From Caldimonas mangrovi (GTDB taxonomy: Bacteria > Pseudomonadota > Gammaproteobacteria > Burkholderiales > Burkholderiaceae_C), in the NCBI RefSeq assembly GCF_023721835.1, contig NZ_JAMKFE010000011.1:62001-126000 (forward strand): 64,000 nt of DNA, given 5' to 3'. Below are positions 8,304 to 17,937 of the stretch, piece after piece. Position 1 is the first letter of the stretch, and every line of letters begins with the position of its first letter. The notes beneath the pieces were generated by a model that was given only the letters and a program-made list of their open reading frames with translations, was not told the origin of the DNA and did no database searches. Position numbers and translations under genes: made by a program.

Positions 8304-10109
8304 TCAGCCCTTGCTGGCCTCGGGCGCAGCCTGGGTATTGCGCAGGCGGATGTGCAGCTCGCGCAGTTGCTTCTCGTCGACCATGCTCGGCGCACCGGTC
8401 AGCAGGCACTGGGCCCGCTGGGTCTTCGGGAAGGCGATCACGTCGCGGATCGACTCGGCCTTGGTCATCAGCGTGACCAGGCGGTCCAGGCCGAAAGCCA
8501 GGCCACCGTGCGGCGGCGCGCCATATTGCAGCGCGTCGAGCAGGAAGCCGAATTTCATCTGCGCTTCCTCGGCACCGATCTTCAATGCGCGGAAGACCTT
8601 GCTCTGGACGTCTGCGCGATGAATACGCACCGACCCGCCGCCCAGTTCCCAGCCGTTGAGCACCATGTCGTAGGCCTTGGCGATGCACTGGTCGGGCGCC
8701 GTATCCATCAGGTCCTCGTGGCCATCCTTGGGCGCGGTGAACGGGTGGTGCACCGCGTTCCAGCGCTGCTCGTCCTCGTCGAACTCGAACATGGGGAAGT
8801 CGACCACCCACAGCGGCGCCCAGCGGTCCTCGAACAGGCCGCTCCTGCGGCCGAAGTCGCTGTGGCCGATCTTGACGCGCAGAGCGCCCAGGGCGTCGTT
8901 GACCACCTTGGCCTTGTCCGCGCCGAAGAAAATCAGATCGCCGGACTTGGCGCCGGTGCGCTCCAGCACCGTCTGCAAGGCCGCATCGTGCAGGTTCTTG
9001 ACGATCGGCGACTGCAGGCCCTCGCGGCCCTTGGCGATGTCGTTGACCTTGATCCAGGCCAGGCCCTTGGCGCCGTAGATCTTGACGAACTCGGTGTAGG
9101 CGTCGATCTCGCCGCGGGTCATCTCGCCGCCGCCAGGAACGCACAGCGCGGCAACGCGGCCGCCCTTGGCGGTGGCCGGGCTCGAGAAGACCTTGAACTC
9201 CACGTCGGCCATCACGTCGGTCAGCTCGGTGAATTCGAGCTTGACGCGCAGATCGGGCTTGTCCGACCCGTACAGGCGCATCGCGTCGGCATACGTCATG
9301 ACAGGGTAGTCGCCGAGCTCGATGTCCATCACGTTGCGGAACACCGTGCGGATCATGCCTTCGAACATCTGGCGGATCTCCTGCTCGCTGAGGAAGGAGG
9401 TCTCGATGTCGATCTGGGTGAACTCGGGCTGACGGTCAGCGCGCAGGTCCTCGTCGCGGAAGCACTTGGTGATCTGGTAGTAGCGGTCGAAGCCCGCCAC
9501 CATCAGCAGCTGCTTGAACAGCTGCGGCGACTGCGGCAGCGCGAAGAAGTGGCCGTCATGCACGCGGCTCGGCACCAGATAGTCCCGCGCGCCCTCGGGC
9601 GTGCTCTTCGTCAGCATCGGCGTCTCGATGTCGATGAAGCCGTGGGCATCGAGGAACTTGCGCACCTCCATCGACACCCGGTAGCGCAGCATCAGGTTCT
9701 TCTGCATGTACGGCCGGCGCAAGTCCAGCACCCGGTGCGTCAGGCGGGTGGTCTCCGACAGGTTCTCGTCGTCGATCTGGAACGGCGGCGTCACGCTGGG
9801 GTTCAGCACCTCCAGCTCATGGCACAGCACCTCGACCTTGCCGCTGGTCAGATTGGCGTTCTCGGTGCCGGCCGGGCGGGGACGCACCTTGCCGGTCACC
9901 TTCAGGCAGAACTCGTTGCGCACGCCTTCGGCCGTCTTGAACATCTCCGGCCGATCAGGGTCGCACACCACCTGCACCAGGCCTTCGCGGTCGCGCAGGT
10001 CGACGAAGATCACACCGCCGTGGTCCCGGCGGCGGTGGGCCCAGCCCATCAGGGTCACGGTCTGGCCCATCAGCGCTTCGCTGACCAGGCCTGCGTATGT
10101 CGTTCTCAT
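8304..10109 (-). CDS. aspS: Aspartyl-tRNA synthetase
   Basis: A 601-residue class II aminoacyl-tRNA synthetase of the bacterial type, which charges tRNA(Asp) with aspartate. Domain order: an N-terminal OB-fold anticodon-binding domain (about 1-110, '[23 protein letters not shown]' region), catalytic core with motif 2 around '[18 protein letters not shown]', an inserted GAD domain (about 285-420), and motif 3 '[14 protein letters not shown]' near residue 550. The size matches the bacterial family (about 590-600). Whether it is discriminating or also charges tRNA(Asn) cannot be decided here. The gap of 111 bases to the DUF502 gene could hold its own promoter, but no clear one was seen. Confidence 0.97.
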   Translation of the reverse strand: MRTTYAGLVSEALMGQTVTLMGWAHRRRDHGGVIFVDLRDREGLVQVVCDPDRPEMFKTAEGVRNEFCLKVTGKVRPRPAGTENANLTSGKVEVLCHELEVLNPSVTPPFQIDDENLSETTRLTHRVLDLRRPYMQKNLMLRYRVSMEVRKFLDAHGFIDIETPMLTKSTPEGARDYLVPSRVHDGHFFALPQSPQLFKQLLMVAGFDRYYQITKCFRDEDLRADRQPEFTQIDIETSFLSEQEIRQMFEGMIRTVFRNVMDIELGDYPVMTYADAMRLYGSDKPDLRVKLEFTELTDVMADVEFKVFSSPATAKGGRVAALCVPGGGEMTRGEIDAYTEFVKIYGAKGLAWIKVNDIAKGREGLQSPIVKNLHDAALQTVLERTGAKSGDLIFFGADKAKVVNDALGALRVKIGHSDFGRRSGLFEDRWAPLWVVDFPMFEFDEDEQRWNAVHHPFTAPKDGHEDLMDTAPDQCIAKAYDMVLNGWELGGGSVRIHRADVQSKVFRALKIGAEEAQMKFGFLLDALQYGAPPHGGLAFGLDRLVTLMTKAESIRDVIAFPKTQRAQCLLTGAPSMVDEKQLRELHIRLRNTQAAPEASKG

Positions 10110-10220
10110 GGAATCACTCCAAATGCTTGTTCGAGGCTCGCGCAGCCCGCAACGGCTGCAAATGCGGTGGCACTGGCGGGCTGTATCGCAAGCCCTGAGG
10201 GTTGAACGGGAGCCGGCCGC

Positions 10221-10958
10221 TCAACCCTGCGGATTTCGCGGCAGTTCGACCAGCGGCCTGGCCTGGCTGTCGAGGATGGCAGGCGGCGCCACCACCCCCA
10301 TCGAGATGATGTACTTCAGGGCCTCGTCGACGCTCATCTTCAGCTCGACCACGTCGGCACGCGGCAGCATCAGGAAAAAACCGGAGGTCGGGTTCGGCGT
10401 GGTCGGCACGTAGACGCTCAGATAGTCCTCGGGGTGCAGATGTTCGCCGACTTCGCCGCCCGGGCGCCCCGTGACGAAGGCGATGGTCCACGCGCCGTGG
10501 CGCGGGTACTGGATCAGCACCGCCTCGCGAAAAGCATTGCCGCTGCTGGAAAAGAGCGTGTCCGAGACCTGCTTGACCGACGAATAGATCGACTTGACGA
10601 TCGGAATGCTCGACAGCAGCCGGTCCCATTGCTTCAACCACCACTGGCCGAAGATGTTGGCGACGAACAGGCCGGTCAGGAACATGCCGATCAGCATCAG
10701 CAGCACGCCGAGACCCGGAATCTTCGCCAGCCGCTCCAGTGCCGGGTGCAGCGTTTCCGGCGTGATGGCCTGCGCGGCCGACATCATCCAGATGAACACG
10801 CCGTCGAGCAGGCCCACCACCCACAGCAGCACCCAGACGGTGATGGCCAGCGGCAACCACACCAGCAGGCCGGTGATGATGTAGGTCCTCACCGCGTGCC
10901 CGAAGGGCGCGCGCGCGGCAGCAGGACGGGACGCCTCGCGAGGCTCAGTGACAGGCAC
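10221..10958 (-). CDS. DUF502 membrane protein
   Basis: A membrane protein of about 245 residues. Two hydrophobic helices are clear: 'TYIITGLLVWLPLAITVWVL' and the segment around 'GVLLMLIGMFLTGLFVANIFG'. They are followed by a soluble region with the family signatures 'SIPIVKSIYSSVKQ', 'YPRHGAWTIAFVTG' and 'VPTTPNPTSGFFLMLP'. The function of DUF502 is not known. The start is uncertain: GTG at 10958 overlaps the upstream FmdB-like stop by 14 bases and is preferred because homologues begin just before the first helix; ATG at 10997 would also work. It is probably co-transcribed with the FmdB-like gene. Confidence 0.88.
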   Translation of the reverse strand: MPVTEPREASRPAAARAPFGHAVRTYIITGLLVWLPLAITVWVLLWVVGLLDGVFIWMMSAAQAITPETLHPALERLAKIPGLGVLLMLIGMFLTGLFVANIFGQWWLKQWDRLLSSIPIVKSIYSSVKQVSDTLFSSSGNAFREAVLIQYPRHGAWTIAFVTGRPGGEVGEHLHPEDYLSVYVPTTPNPTSGFFLMLPRADVVELKMSVDEALKYIISMGVVAPPAILDSQARPLVELPRNPQG

Positions 10959-11274
10959 AGGAGCTGCCGCAACTGCCGCCGGACCCCGCCGCGGCATCAG
11001 CCTTCGCTTCGCTCTTCGGGGAAGACGATTCGGATGACGAGGGCGACCCGTTCGCATCGGATTTCGACGCAGCGGCAGAGCCGTTGGACGCGCCGCCGCG
11101 GAAGTCCGTCGCATACCAGCCCGAACCCTTGAGCTGGAAGCCGGCTGCGGTCAGCTGCTTGCGGTAAGCCGAAGCGCCGCATTTCGGGCAATCGGTCAGC
11201 ACCGGGTCGGAGATTTTCTGCAGCACGTCCTGCCCATGCCCGCAGGACTCGCATTTGTAAGCATAGATAGGCAT
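10945..11274 (-). CDS. FmdB-family zinc ribbon protein
   Basis: A 109-residue small protein. The first ~60 residues form the FmdB/CxxC zinc ribbon: 'MPIYAYKCESCGHG' gives one CxxC pair and 'LTDCPKCGASAYRKQ' the second. The tail is low-complexity (Ser/Gly/Lys/Ala) and ends 'GGSCGSSCACH', a Cys/His cluster that might bind metal. FmdB proteins are regulators or metal-binding factors of poorly known role. The ATG at 11274 is fixed by homology to 'MPIYAYKC'. It heads the minus-strand FmdB-DUF502-aspS group. Confidence 0.9.
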   Translation of the reverse strand: MPIYAYKCESCGHGQDVLQKISDPVLTDCPKCGASAYRKQLTAAGFQLKGSGWYATDFRGGASNGSAAASKSDANGSPSSSESSSPKSEAKADAAAGSGGSCGSSCACH

Positions 11275-11307
11275 ACCGCCACCAAGAAGGGAAACGCAAA
11301 GCCCGCA

Positions 11308-11313
11308 ATTATA
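11308..11313 (-). promoter_or_regulatory. Putative -10 box for the FmdB-DUF502-aspS group
   Basis: A perfect TATAAT on the minus strand (ATTATA read on plus), 34 bases upstream of the FmdB-like ATG. No good -35 hexamer is seen at 16-18 bases (AAACGT-like sequence there), so the full promoter is not certain. Confidence 0.45.
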
Positions 11314-11342
11314 GGTGGCCCACGTCGGGCACGTTTCGTGCA

Positions 11343-11371
11343 TTGGGCGCGCGGCGCCCCACACCTATAAT
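11343..11371 (+). promoter_or_regulatory. Sigma-70-type promoter for the symporter gene
   Basis: TTGGGC (11343-11348), a 17-base spacer, and a perfect TATAAT (11366-11371). Transcription would start near 11378, about 30 bases before the symporter ATG, which has a GAAAGGA ribosome site at the right distance. Back-to-back with the minus-strand -10 at 11308. Confidence 0.65.
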
Positions 11372-11408
11372 CCGCGCGCATTTATCCCTCCTGCGAAAGG
11401 ATGCCCCG

Positions 11409-12839
11409 ATGCTGCTGACCCTTGTATTCGTCTATCTGGCGGTGTCGATTGGCATCGGGTTATACGCATCGCGGCGGGTGCACAGCGCGCGCGACTACAT
11501 CACGGCCAGCCGCCATCTGCCCTTCCCGATGGTGATGGCCATGGTGTTCGCCACCTGGTTCGGTGCCGAGACCGTGCTGGGCATTTCGGCGACTTTCCTG
11601 GAAGAGGGCTTCCGCGGGCTGATCTCCGACCCGCTGGGCGCGTCGCTGTGCCTGGTGCTGTTCGGCCTGGTCTTTGCGAGGCCGCTCTACAGGCTGAACC
11701 TGCTCACGCTGGGAGACTACTTCCGCACGCGCTACAGCCGCTCGGTCGAGCTGGCGGTGTCGATGTGCATTGTCATCTCCTACCTGGGCTGGGTGGCGGC
11801 ACAGATCACTGCACTGGGGCTGGTGTTCAACGTGCTGTCGGGCTCCGCCGTCTCGATGAACCAGGGCATGCTGATCGGCATGGGTGTCGTACTGCTGTAC
11901 ACGGTGTTCGGCGGCATGTGGTCGGTGGCCGTGACCACGTTCGTGCAGATGATCGTCATCGTCGTCGGGCTGCTGCTGGTCACCGGCGAGGCCGCCAGCC
12001 AGGCCGGCGGCGTCGCCCATGTGGTGGCGAAGGCCGCCGCTGAGGGCAAGTTCGAATGGCTGCCGACGCTCGACGCGGTCGACATCCTCGGCTGGACGGC
12101 AGCGCTGCTGACGATGGCGCTGGGCTCGATCCCCCAGCAGGACGTGTTCCAGCGCGTCAACTCATCGAAAAACGAGTTCGTCGCAGTCTGGAGCACCGCG
12201 CTCGGCGGAGTCGCGTACTTCTTCTTCGCAGCGGTGCCGCTCTTCCTGGCCTACAGTGCCAGCCAGATCGACCCGGCGCTGGTCGCGCGGCTCACTGCGA
12301 TCGATTCGCAACTGGTGCTGCCGACCCTGGTGCTGGAGCGCATGCCGGTGTGGCTGCAGGTGGTGTTCTTCGGCGCGTTGCTGTCGGTGATCATGAGCAC
12401 GGCGTCGGGCACGCTGCTGGCGCCGGCGGTGACCTTCGCCGAGAACGTGCTGCGGCCCTACCTGAAGGGCCAGACCGATCAGCAGTTCCTGAACATGACG
12501 CGCATCATCGTGGCCTGCTTCGCGATCGTCGTGACCACCTATGCGGTGGCCACCGATGCCACCATCCACACCATGGTGGAGAACGCCTACCGCATCACGC
12601 TGGCGGGCGCCTTCGTGCCGCTGGCATTCGGCTTGTTCTGGAAGCGAGCGAACAACCGTGGCGCGGTGCTGGCGCTGGTGTTCGGTCTGGGCACCTGGTT
12701 GGTGCTGGAACTCCTGGGCATCGACGAGCCGGTGGAACCGCAGCTGTTCGGCCTGGTCGCCAGCGCGGTCGGCATGATCATCGGCGGGCTGACCGGCCCG
12801 GCGACAGCGCCCCAGCAGTCGCCGGCGCACGCCGCCTGA
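11409..12839 (+). CDS. Sodium:solute symporter family protein
   Basis: A 476-residue inner-membrane transporter of the SSS family, with about 12-13 hydrophobic segments spread along its length. Family-like features are the 'ASRRVHSARDYITASRHLPF' segment after helix 1, the 'FGAETVLGISATF' helix break, 'ALGSIPQQDVFQRVNSSK' and 'IMSTASGTLLAPAVTFAENV'. These proteins use a sodium gradient to take up sugars, amino acids or organic acids; the substrate cannot be read from the sequence. It is the only plus-strand gene between two minus-strand house-keeping groups (FmdB-aspS and ubiJ-ubiB), so it looks like an insertion into a conserved block. Confidence 0.9.
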   Translation: MLLTLVFVYLAVSIGIGLYASRRVHSARDYITASRHLPFPMVMAMVFATWFGAETVLGISATFLEEGFRGLISDPLGASLCLVLFGLVFARPLYRLNLLTLGDYFRTRYSRSVELAVSMCIVISYLGWVAAQITALGLVFNVLSGSAVSMNQGMLIGMGVVLLYTVFGGMWSVAVTTFVQMIVIVVGLLLVTGEAASQAGGVAHVVAKAAAEGKFEWLPTLDAVDILGWTAALLTMALGSIPQQDVFQRVNSSKNEFVAVWSTALGGVAYFFFAAVPLFLAYSASQIDPALVARLTAIDSQLVLPTLVLERMPVWLQVVFFGALLSVIMSTASGTLLAPAVTFAENVLRPYLKGQTDQQFLNMTRIIVACFAIVVTTYAVATDATIHTMVENAYRITLAGAFVPLAFGLFWKRANNRGAVLALVFGLGTWLVLELLGIDEPVEPQLFGLVASAVGMIIGGLTGPATAPQQSPAHAA

Positions 12840-12888
12840 CGTCCGCGTGCGGCCACGGCAGCCGCGCGCCGACCAACCCGGACCTTCT

Positions 12889-14436
12889 TCACCAGAGCCC
12901 GGCGCCGAGCAGCAACTGCGCCACCGCCACGGCGAGCAGCGCGCCCAGCACGATGCCCACCCCCGCCAGCGCGCGGTTGGTGCGCCGGCGCTCCGCAATC
13001 AACGCGTCCAGCCGTGCCTGCAGCAGCGGCACCTGCGTCAACGCCTGGTGCGTGAGCCGAGGGAGTTCGGGCAGCAGCTTCGCATAGCGCGGCGCCTCAT
13101 TCTTCAAGCGCTCGAACAGCCCGCGCCAGCCGACCTGCTCGTTCATCCAGCGCTCGAGGAAGGGCTTGGCCGTGCTCCACAAGTCGAGGTCGGGGTCGAG
13201 CTGGCGCCCCAGGCCCTCGATGTTCAACAGCGTCTTCTGCAGCAGCACCAGCTGGGGCTGGATCTCGACGTTGAAGCGGCGTGAGGTCTGGAACAGGCGC
13301 AACAGCACCTGCCCGAGCGAAATGTCCTTCAGCGGCTTGTCGAAGTGCGGCTCGCAGCAGGCGCGAATGGCCCCTTCCAGTTCGTCGATGCGGGTGTTCG
13401 GCGGCACCCAGCCGCTTTCGACGTGCAGTTCGGCGACCCGCTTGTAGTTGCGCCGGAAGAAGGCGATGAAGTTCTGCGCGAGGTATTCCTTGTCGTACTC
13501 GGTCAGCGTGCCGATGATGCCGAAGTCGAGCGCGATGTAGCGGCCGAAGGTGGCCGGGTCCAGGCTGACCTGGATGTTGCCGGGGTGCATGTCGGCGTGG
13601 AAGAAGCCGTCCCGGAACACCTGCGTGAAGAAGATCGTGACGCCGTCGCGCGCCAGCTTCCTGATGTCGACGCCCGCCTCGCGCAGCCGCTGCACCTGGC
13701 TGATGGGCACGCCTTTCATGCGCTCCATCACGATGACCTGCTCGGTGCACAGGTCCCAGATCATCTCGGGGACGATCACGAGGCCGAGCCCCTCCATGTT
13801 GCGGCGCAGCTGGGCGGCATTCGCGGCTTCACGCACCAGGTCGAGTTCGTCGTGCAGGTATTTGTCGAACTCGGCCACCACCTGCCGCGGCTTCAGGCGC
13901 TTGCCATCCGCCCACACACGCTCGACCGCGCCGGCCAGCGTGCGCAGCAGCGCCAGGTCCTCGTCGATCACCCTCAGCATGCCCGGGCGCAGCACCTTGA
14001 CCGCGACCTCGCGGCCATCCTTCAGCACCGCGAAGTGCACCTGCGCGATCGAGGCGCTCGCAACGGGAATGCGGTCGAAGCTCGCAAACACCGCTTCGAG
14101 CGGACGCCCGAAAGCCGACTCGACCATACGCACCGCCGCTTCGGCGGGAAACGGCGGCACTCGGTCCTGCAGGTGCGCCAGCTCCTCCGCGACATCGAGC
14201 GGCAGCAGGTCGCGCCGGGTCGACAGCACCTGGCCGAACTTGACGAAGATCGGCCCGAGCCGCTCCAGCGCCATGCGCAGCCTCGCGCCGCGCGGCGCAT
14301 TCAGCCGGCGTCCGGTCGCAACGATGCGCGACAGCGCCCGCAGCCACGGCTGACGCAGGCTCCCGAGCGTGATCTCGTCCAGCCCGTAGCGCAGGACGAT
14401 GAAACCGATGAAGACCAGCCGCAGCAGGCGCCTCAT
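12889..14436 (-). CDS. ubiB: Ubiquinone biosynthesis protein UbiB (ABC1/ADCK-type ATPase)
   Basis: A 515-residue atypical kinase-like protein needed for ubiquinone (coenzyme Q8) synthesis. The ABC1-family KxGQ motif is at residues 66-69 ('[16 protein letters not shown]'). Other landmarks are '[20 protein letters not shown]' (Ala-rich loop and lysine), '[14 protein letters not shown]' and '[10 protein letters not shown]' (metal-binding Asp). The C-terminus has two hydrophobic segments ('[18 protein letters not shown]') that anchor it in the inner membrane. The start at 14436 overlaps the ubiJ stop in an ATGA arrangement (14433-14436), so ubiJ and ubiB are coupled. Confidence 0.95.
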   Translation of the reverse strand: MRRLLRLVFIGFIVLRYGLDEITLGSLRQPWLRALSRIVATGRRLNAPRGARLRMALERLGPIFVKFGQVLSTRRDLLPLDVAEELAHLQDRVPPFPAEAAVRMVESAFGRPLEAVFASFDRIPVASASIAQVHFAVLKDGREVAVKVLRPGMLRVIDEDLALLRTLAGAVERVWADGKRLKPRQVVAEFDKYLHDELDLVREAANAAQLRRNMEGLGLVIVPEMIWDLCTEQVIVMERMKGVPISQVQRLREAGVDIRKLARDGVTIFFTQVFRDGFFHADMHPGNIQVSLDPATFGRYIALDFGIIGTLTEYDKEYLAQNFIAFFRRNYKRVAELHVESGWVPPNTRIDELEGAIRACCEPHFDKPLKDISLGQVLLRLFQTSRRFNVEIQPQLVLLQKTLLNIEGLGRQLDPDLDLWSTAKPFLERWMNEQVGWRGLFERLKNEAPRYAKLLPELPRLTHQALTQVPLLQARLDALIAERRRTNRALAGVGIVLGALLAVAVAQLLLGAGLW

Positions 14437-14957
14437 GAGGCAGGACGCTCCGGCACCAGGCGTCCCAGCGCCGCCAGACCCTGCCGCAGCGCTGTGGCGC
14501 CGAGGCGCACCGCTTGCGCGATCTGGCGGGCAGGCATCGGCCCCAGCACGCGGGCCATGTCGTCCTCGTAGTCCCACCGCAGGTTGTCCATCAGCCAGCC
14601 GATGTCAGTCGCCAGGCCCGCGTCGCCCTGGATCGAGACCGCCGGGCGCTGCCCCGACACCGCGGCCTCGATCAGCCGCGCCGGGTTGGACAGGTCCATT
14701 TCGATGCGCAGGTCGCTCGATCCCGGTGCATCGGCCTCGAGCGCCTCGAGCAGGCCCGCCGGTGTGATACGAAACGCAAGAAGTTCAGGCGCTTGCAACA
14801 AGGCCGGCACCCCTTTCGGTAACACTTGAAGCACGCGTCCGGCATGCGGTCTGAGCCGTTCCGAAGCCTGCGCCTCAGAGGCAAGAACGTGGTTGAGCGC
14901 CAGGGTCAGACGCTCGATCAGCAGGGGCCCGACCCAGCCTGAAAGTTGTTGCAGCAT
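14433..14957 (-). CDS. ubiJ: Ubiquinone biosynthesis accessory factor UbiJ (SCP2 domain)
   Basis: A 174-residue protein with an SCP2-like lipid-binding N-terminal domain ('[13 protein letters not shown]', '[19 protein letters not shown]') and the conserved '[23 protein letters not shown]' tail region. UbiJ binds ubiquinone intermediates and helps assemble the Ubi metabolon. The ATG at 14957 (MLQQLSGW) is chosen over an ORF extension that enters the EPS promoter region. Its upstream partners in other Burkholderiales (Tim44-like, ubiE) are found here only after 32.7 kb of EPS genes. Confidence 0.9.
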   Translation of the reverse strand: MLQQLSGWVGPLLIERLTLALNHVLASEAQASERLRPHAGRVLQVLPKGVPALLQAPELLAFRITPAGLLEALEADAPGSSDLRIEMDLSNPARLIEAAVSGQRPAVSIQGDAGLATDIGWLMDNLRWDYEDDMARVLGPMPARQIAQAVRLGATALRQGLAALGRLVPERPAS

Positions 14958-15081
14958 CCAACGATTGTAGGGACAGCGGCCCTGTCGACCCCGCGATCGC
15001 GTGACCAAAATGACATAACGCTCTGCGAGAATCGTTCGGCACTTGAGCGGCACGGTCGCGCCATCGCCTTTTTCTCGGGCG

Positions 15082-15097
15082 TGGCGCAAACATTGCG
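15082..15097 (+). promoter_or_regulatory. Sigma-54 (RpoN)-type -24/-12 promoter for the EPS plus-strand block
   Basis: TGGCGCAAACATTGCG matches the TGGCAC-R-N4-TTGCW consensus with GG and GC separated by exactly 10 bases and only A-to-G at one -24 position and G at the last position. Transcription would begin near 15108, leaving a leader of about 127 bases before the ATG at 15236. Confidence 0.6.
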
Positions 15098-15108
15098 AGG
15101 TGTCCCGT

Positions 15109-15138
15109 GCAGCCAGGGGGGCTGCATGCGCGCAGCCC
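15109..15138 (+). promoter_or_regulatory. Two mutually exclusive leader hairpins
   Basis: GCAGCC (15109-15114) can pair with GGCTGC (15120-15125), or GGGCTGC (15119-15125) can pair with GCAGCCC (15132-15138). Both stems share the middle segment, so only one can form. They lie at the very 5' end of the leader predicted from the sigma-54 element. This could be chance in GC-rich DNA. Confidence 0.35.
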
Positions 15139-15235
15139 GCGGACCACTTTGGATTTCAAGCTTCGCTGCCCGCGGCCACCGGCCGGGGAACAGCAGGCGG
15201 ATTCCGTGGGCGCGACCGAGTGGACGGGCAGTTCC

Positions 15236-16630
15236 ATGTTTGAAGATCGAACCTACACAAGAACCTTTTATAGCGCTCCGCAGTCCGTCACGTCCTTCGT
15301 GGCTGCCTTCCTGGAGCCGGCGATCACGGTGGCCTGCTTCCTGGCCATCGTGCAGTACTACGGCGCGGCCGTCGACGGCGCAGCGATGACGCTGTGCCTG
15401 CTGGTGTTCGCGCTGTCCTTTCCGGGGCGCAACCGGTTCAAGGATCCGAACCTCACCGCCATCGTCGACATCGCCTCCTCGTGGGTCAGCCTGTTGGCCA
15501 TCCTGGCGCTGTGCGGCTATGCAACGCGCAGCCTCGACAAGTTCGACGAGGAAGTGCTGGTGGCCTGGGCGTTGTTCACCCCACTGGTGCAGTGGGGTGC
15601 GGTGGCGGCCGGGCGCGAGATCGTCAAGATCAACGCGCGCAAGCCCGAGGCGCGGCGCTCGGCCATCGTTGTCGGTGCCGGGCCGCTCGGCATGAAGGTG
15701 TCCAAGGCGCTGGAAGGCCATGAAGGCTTCGGTGTCGACTTCCTCGGCTTCTTCGACGACCGCACCGACATGCGGGTGCACCAGGACGCGTCCGACAAGG
15801 TCATCGGCCGGCTCAGCGACGTTTCTTCGCACGTGATGCAGCACGGCGTCAAGGAGGTCTACGTCACGCTGCCGCTGACCTCGCAGCCGCGCATCAAGGC
15901 GCTGCTCGAGTCGCTGCAGGAAACCACCGCCTCGCTGTTCTTCGTGCCGGACGTGTTCGGCATCAGCATCATCCAGGGCCGGCTGCAGGACGTGAACGGC
16001 GTGCCGGTGGTCGGCATCCTCGAAACCCCCTTCACCGGCACCAATGCGATGGTCAAGCGCATCAGCGACATCGTGCTGGCGTCGTTGATCCTGGTGCTGA
16101 TTTCGCCGCTGTTGCTGTTGATCGCCCTCGGTGTCAAGCTCAGCTCGCCCGGTCCGGTCATCTTCAAGCAAAAGCGCAACGGTCTCGACGGCGAAGAAAT
16201 CACCGTCTACAAGTTCCGCTCGATGCGCGCCATGGACAACGGCGCGGTGGTCAAGCAGGCGACCAAGGGCGACCCCCGCATCACGCGGTTCGGCGCCTTC
16301 ATCCGCAGGACGTCGCTCGACGAGCTGCCGCAGTTCTACAACGTGCTGCAGGGCCGCATGAGCATCGTCGGGCCGCGTCCCCATGCCGTGGCGCACAACG
16401 AGCAGTACCGCAAAATGATCAAGGCCTACATGGTGCGCCACAAAGTCAAGCCCGGCATCACCGGCTGGGCTCAGGTCAACGGCCACCGCGGCGAAACCGA
16501 CACCATCGAGAAGATGGAAGCGCGCGTCGAGTACGACCTCGAATACCTGCGCAACTGGTCATTGGGCCTGGACCTGTTGATCATTGCGCGCACAGCACGC
16601 CTGATGTTCTTCGACCGGCACGCCTACTGA
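15236..16630 (+). CDS. Undecaprenyl-phosphate glucose phosphotransferase (EPS-initiating, WcaJ/EpsB type)
   Basis: A 464-residue membrane enzyme that puts the first sugar-1-phosphate (usually glucose, possibly galactose) onto undecaprenyl phosphate and so starts each EPS repeat unit. The N-terminus has about four membrane helices. A Rossmann-like domain follows (nucleotide-fold 'IVVGAGPLGMK' near residue 148), then one helix and the bacterial sugar-transferase domain from about residue 275. The latter carries 'KFRSMR', 'RRTSLDELPQFYNVLQG' (near 357), 'SIVGPRPHA' and 'VKPGITGWAQVNG'. The start at 15236 (MFEDRTYTR) leaves room for the leader. It opens the plus-strand EPS block. Confidence 0.93.
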   Translation: MFEDRTYTRTFYSAPQSVTSFVAAFLEPAITVACFLAIVQYYGAAVDGAAMTLCLLVFALSFPGRNRFKDPNLTAIVDIASSWVSLLAILALCGYATRSLDKFDEEVLVAWALFTPLVQWGAVAAGREIVKINARKPEARRSAIVVGAGPLGMKVSKALEGHEGFGVDFLGFFDDRTDMRVHQDASDKVIGRLSDVSSHVMQHGVKEVYVTLPLTSQPRIKALLESLQETTASLFFVPDVFGISIIQGRLQDVNGVPVVGILETPFTGTNAMVKRISDIVLASLILVLISPLLLLIALGVKLSSPGPVIFKQKRNGLDGEEITVYKFRSMRAMDNGAVVKQATKGDPRITRFGAFIRRTSLDELPQFYNVLQGRMSIVGPRPHAVAHNEQYRKMIKAYMVRHKVKPGITGWAQVNGHRGETDTIEKMEARVEYDLEYLRNWSLGLDLLIIARTARLMFFDRHAY

Positions 16631-16682
16631 GGCACCGAGCCGTTTTTTCCCGCCGGCATCACCATACGACAGAGGAGGTCGC

Positions 16683-17921
16683 ATGTCATACCTGTTCGCC
16701 CGTCGCGCGCTCGTGCGCCAGCTTCCCGTTGCCGCCGCGTGCGCGCTGATGTCCGCGGGGGCGGCTGCCGAAGCGAATCCTTACTACCTGAAGGCCAAGC
16801 AGGCGTTCAGTCACGACAGCAACATCTTCCGCTCGCGCGAAGGCTCCGAACAGAGCGAACGGATTTCGTCGACCGGTCTCGAGGTGGGCATCAACCAGCC
16901 GATCAGCCGGCAGCGCTTCATCGCGAATGCGCACGTCGAACGCAACCTCTATCGCGACAACGACCACCTCGACAACACCGCCTACGGCGTCGGGCTGCGT
17001 GCCGACCTGGAAACCGCCGGCAACATCGGCGGCGGCCTGCGCTACAGCAACAACCGCAGCCTCGCCAGCTTCGACAGCTACACCGGCGCCTCGCGCGTCA
17101 CCGAGCGCAACATGATCACGCGACAGGACTACGGCGCACATGTGCAGTACGGCGGCGCATCGCTGCTGGTGCTGGAAGCGGGCTACAACCACCGCGACCA
17201 GGACTATTCCGCCGAGGCCTTCGAGAACCGCGAACAACGCACCGACGCCGTCAATGCCGGCGTGCGCTACCGTCCGAGCGACCTGATCTCCTTCGGCGTG
17301 TCGGCGCGCTACACGCGCGGTCGCATCCCCAACTACACGCCGACAACGGCCGACAAGTACAAGCGGCGCGACCTCGATTTCACGACCACCTGGATACCCA
17401 CCGGGCTGAGCACGCTGAGCGCCCGCGTCAGCCTGACGTCGACCGATCACGATGTCGCCGAGGCACGCGACTTCGACGGCGTCACCGGTGCACTGAGCTA
17501 TCGCTACAAGCCGACCGGCAAGCTGGCCCTGAACCTGCAACTGGTGCGTGAGACCAACGACGAAACCGGGTACTACTTCGAGGAGCCGGACTCGCCCGAC
17601 GACCCGCTGGAGCCGACCGCGCTGCAGGAAACCAAACTGATCCACACGATGCGCGTCGGAGCTTCGTACGAGGCCACCGCGAAGATCCGCGTCAACACCG
17701 GTGTGCGCTACATCGACCGTCGCATTCGTGTGCAGAGCGGCAGCGGGTCCGACCGCACCACCGTGGTCGACCTGGGTGCCACCTACACCATCTCCCGCGC
17801 CTGGCTGGTGGGCTGCAACCTGGGCTGGACCCAGCGCTCGGCTGGTGACAACTCGGCTGACGTAAGCTTCGATTACAAGTCCCGCCGCGCGAGCTGCCTC
17901 GCGCAGCTTTCGTTGAAGTAA
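16683..17921 (+). CDS. epsL: EpsL-like outer-membrane beta-barrel of the EPS system
   Basis: A 412-residue secreted beta-barrel protein. Residues 1-28 are a signal peptide ('LPVAAACALMSAGAAAEA'). The rest is alternating amphipathic strands rich in Tyr, Arg and Asn ('GVGLRADLETAGNIGGGLRY', 'DLISFGVSARYTRGRIP', 'LVRETNDETGYYF'), which fits the EpsL family found in methanolan-type EPS operons and thought to sit in the outer membrane. A GAGGAGG-like ribosome site (AGGAGGTCGC) lies just before the ATG. The exact role, porin-like export partner or polymer-anchoring protein, is not known. Confidence 0.82.
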   Translation: MSYLFARRALVRQLPVAAACALMSAGAAAEANPYYLKAKQAFSHDSNIFRSREGSEQSERISSTGLEVGINQPISRQRFIANAHVERNLYRDNDHLDNTAYGVGLRADLETAGNIGGGLRYSNNRSLASFDSYTGASRVTERNMITRQDYGAHVQYGGASLLVLEAGYNHRDQDYSAEAFENREQRTDAVNAGVRYRPSDLISFGVSARYTRGRIPNYTPTTADKYKRRDLDFTTTWIPTGLSTLSARVSLTSTDHDVAEARDFDGVTGALSYRYKPTGKLALNLQLVRETNDETGYYFEEPDSPDDPLEPTALQETKLIHTMRVGASYEATAKIRVNTGVRYIDRRIRVQSGSGSDRTTVVDLGATYTISRAWLVGCNLGWTQRSAGDNSADVSFDYKSRRASCLAQLSLK

Positions 17922-17937
17922 TCGAAGCAAAGTCCCC

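Larger units (their letters stand above)
14958..15235. other. Divergent intergenic region between ubiJ and the EPS plus-strand block
   Basis: 278 bases without a gene. It must hold the start signal for ubiJ-ubiB on the minus strand, although no clear sigma-70 pair was seen there, and it holds the sigma-54-like element and the structured leader of the EPS block listed separately. A gene junction of the 32 kb EPS insert lies within this stretch. Confidence 0.7.

Noticed and set aside
8352-10205. A 617-codon plus-strand frame over aspS
   Set aside because: Antisense shadow of aspS with His/Gln/Val-rich composition.
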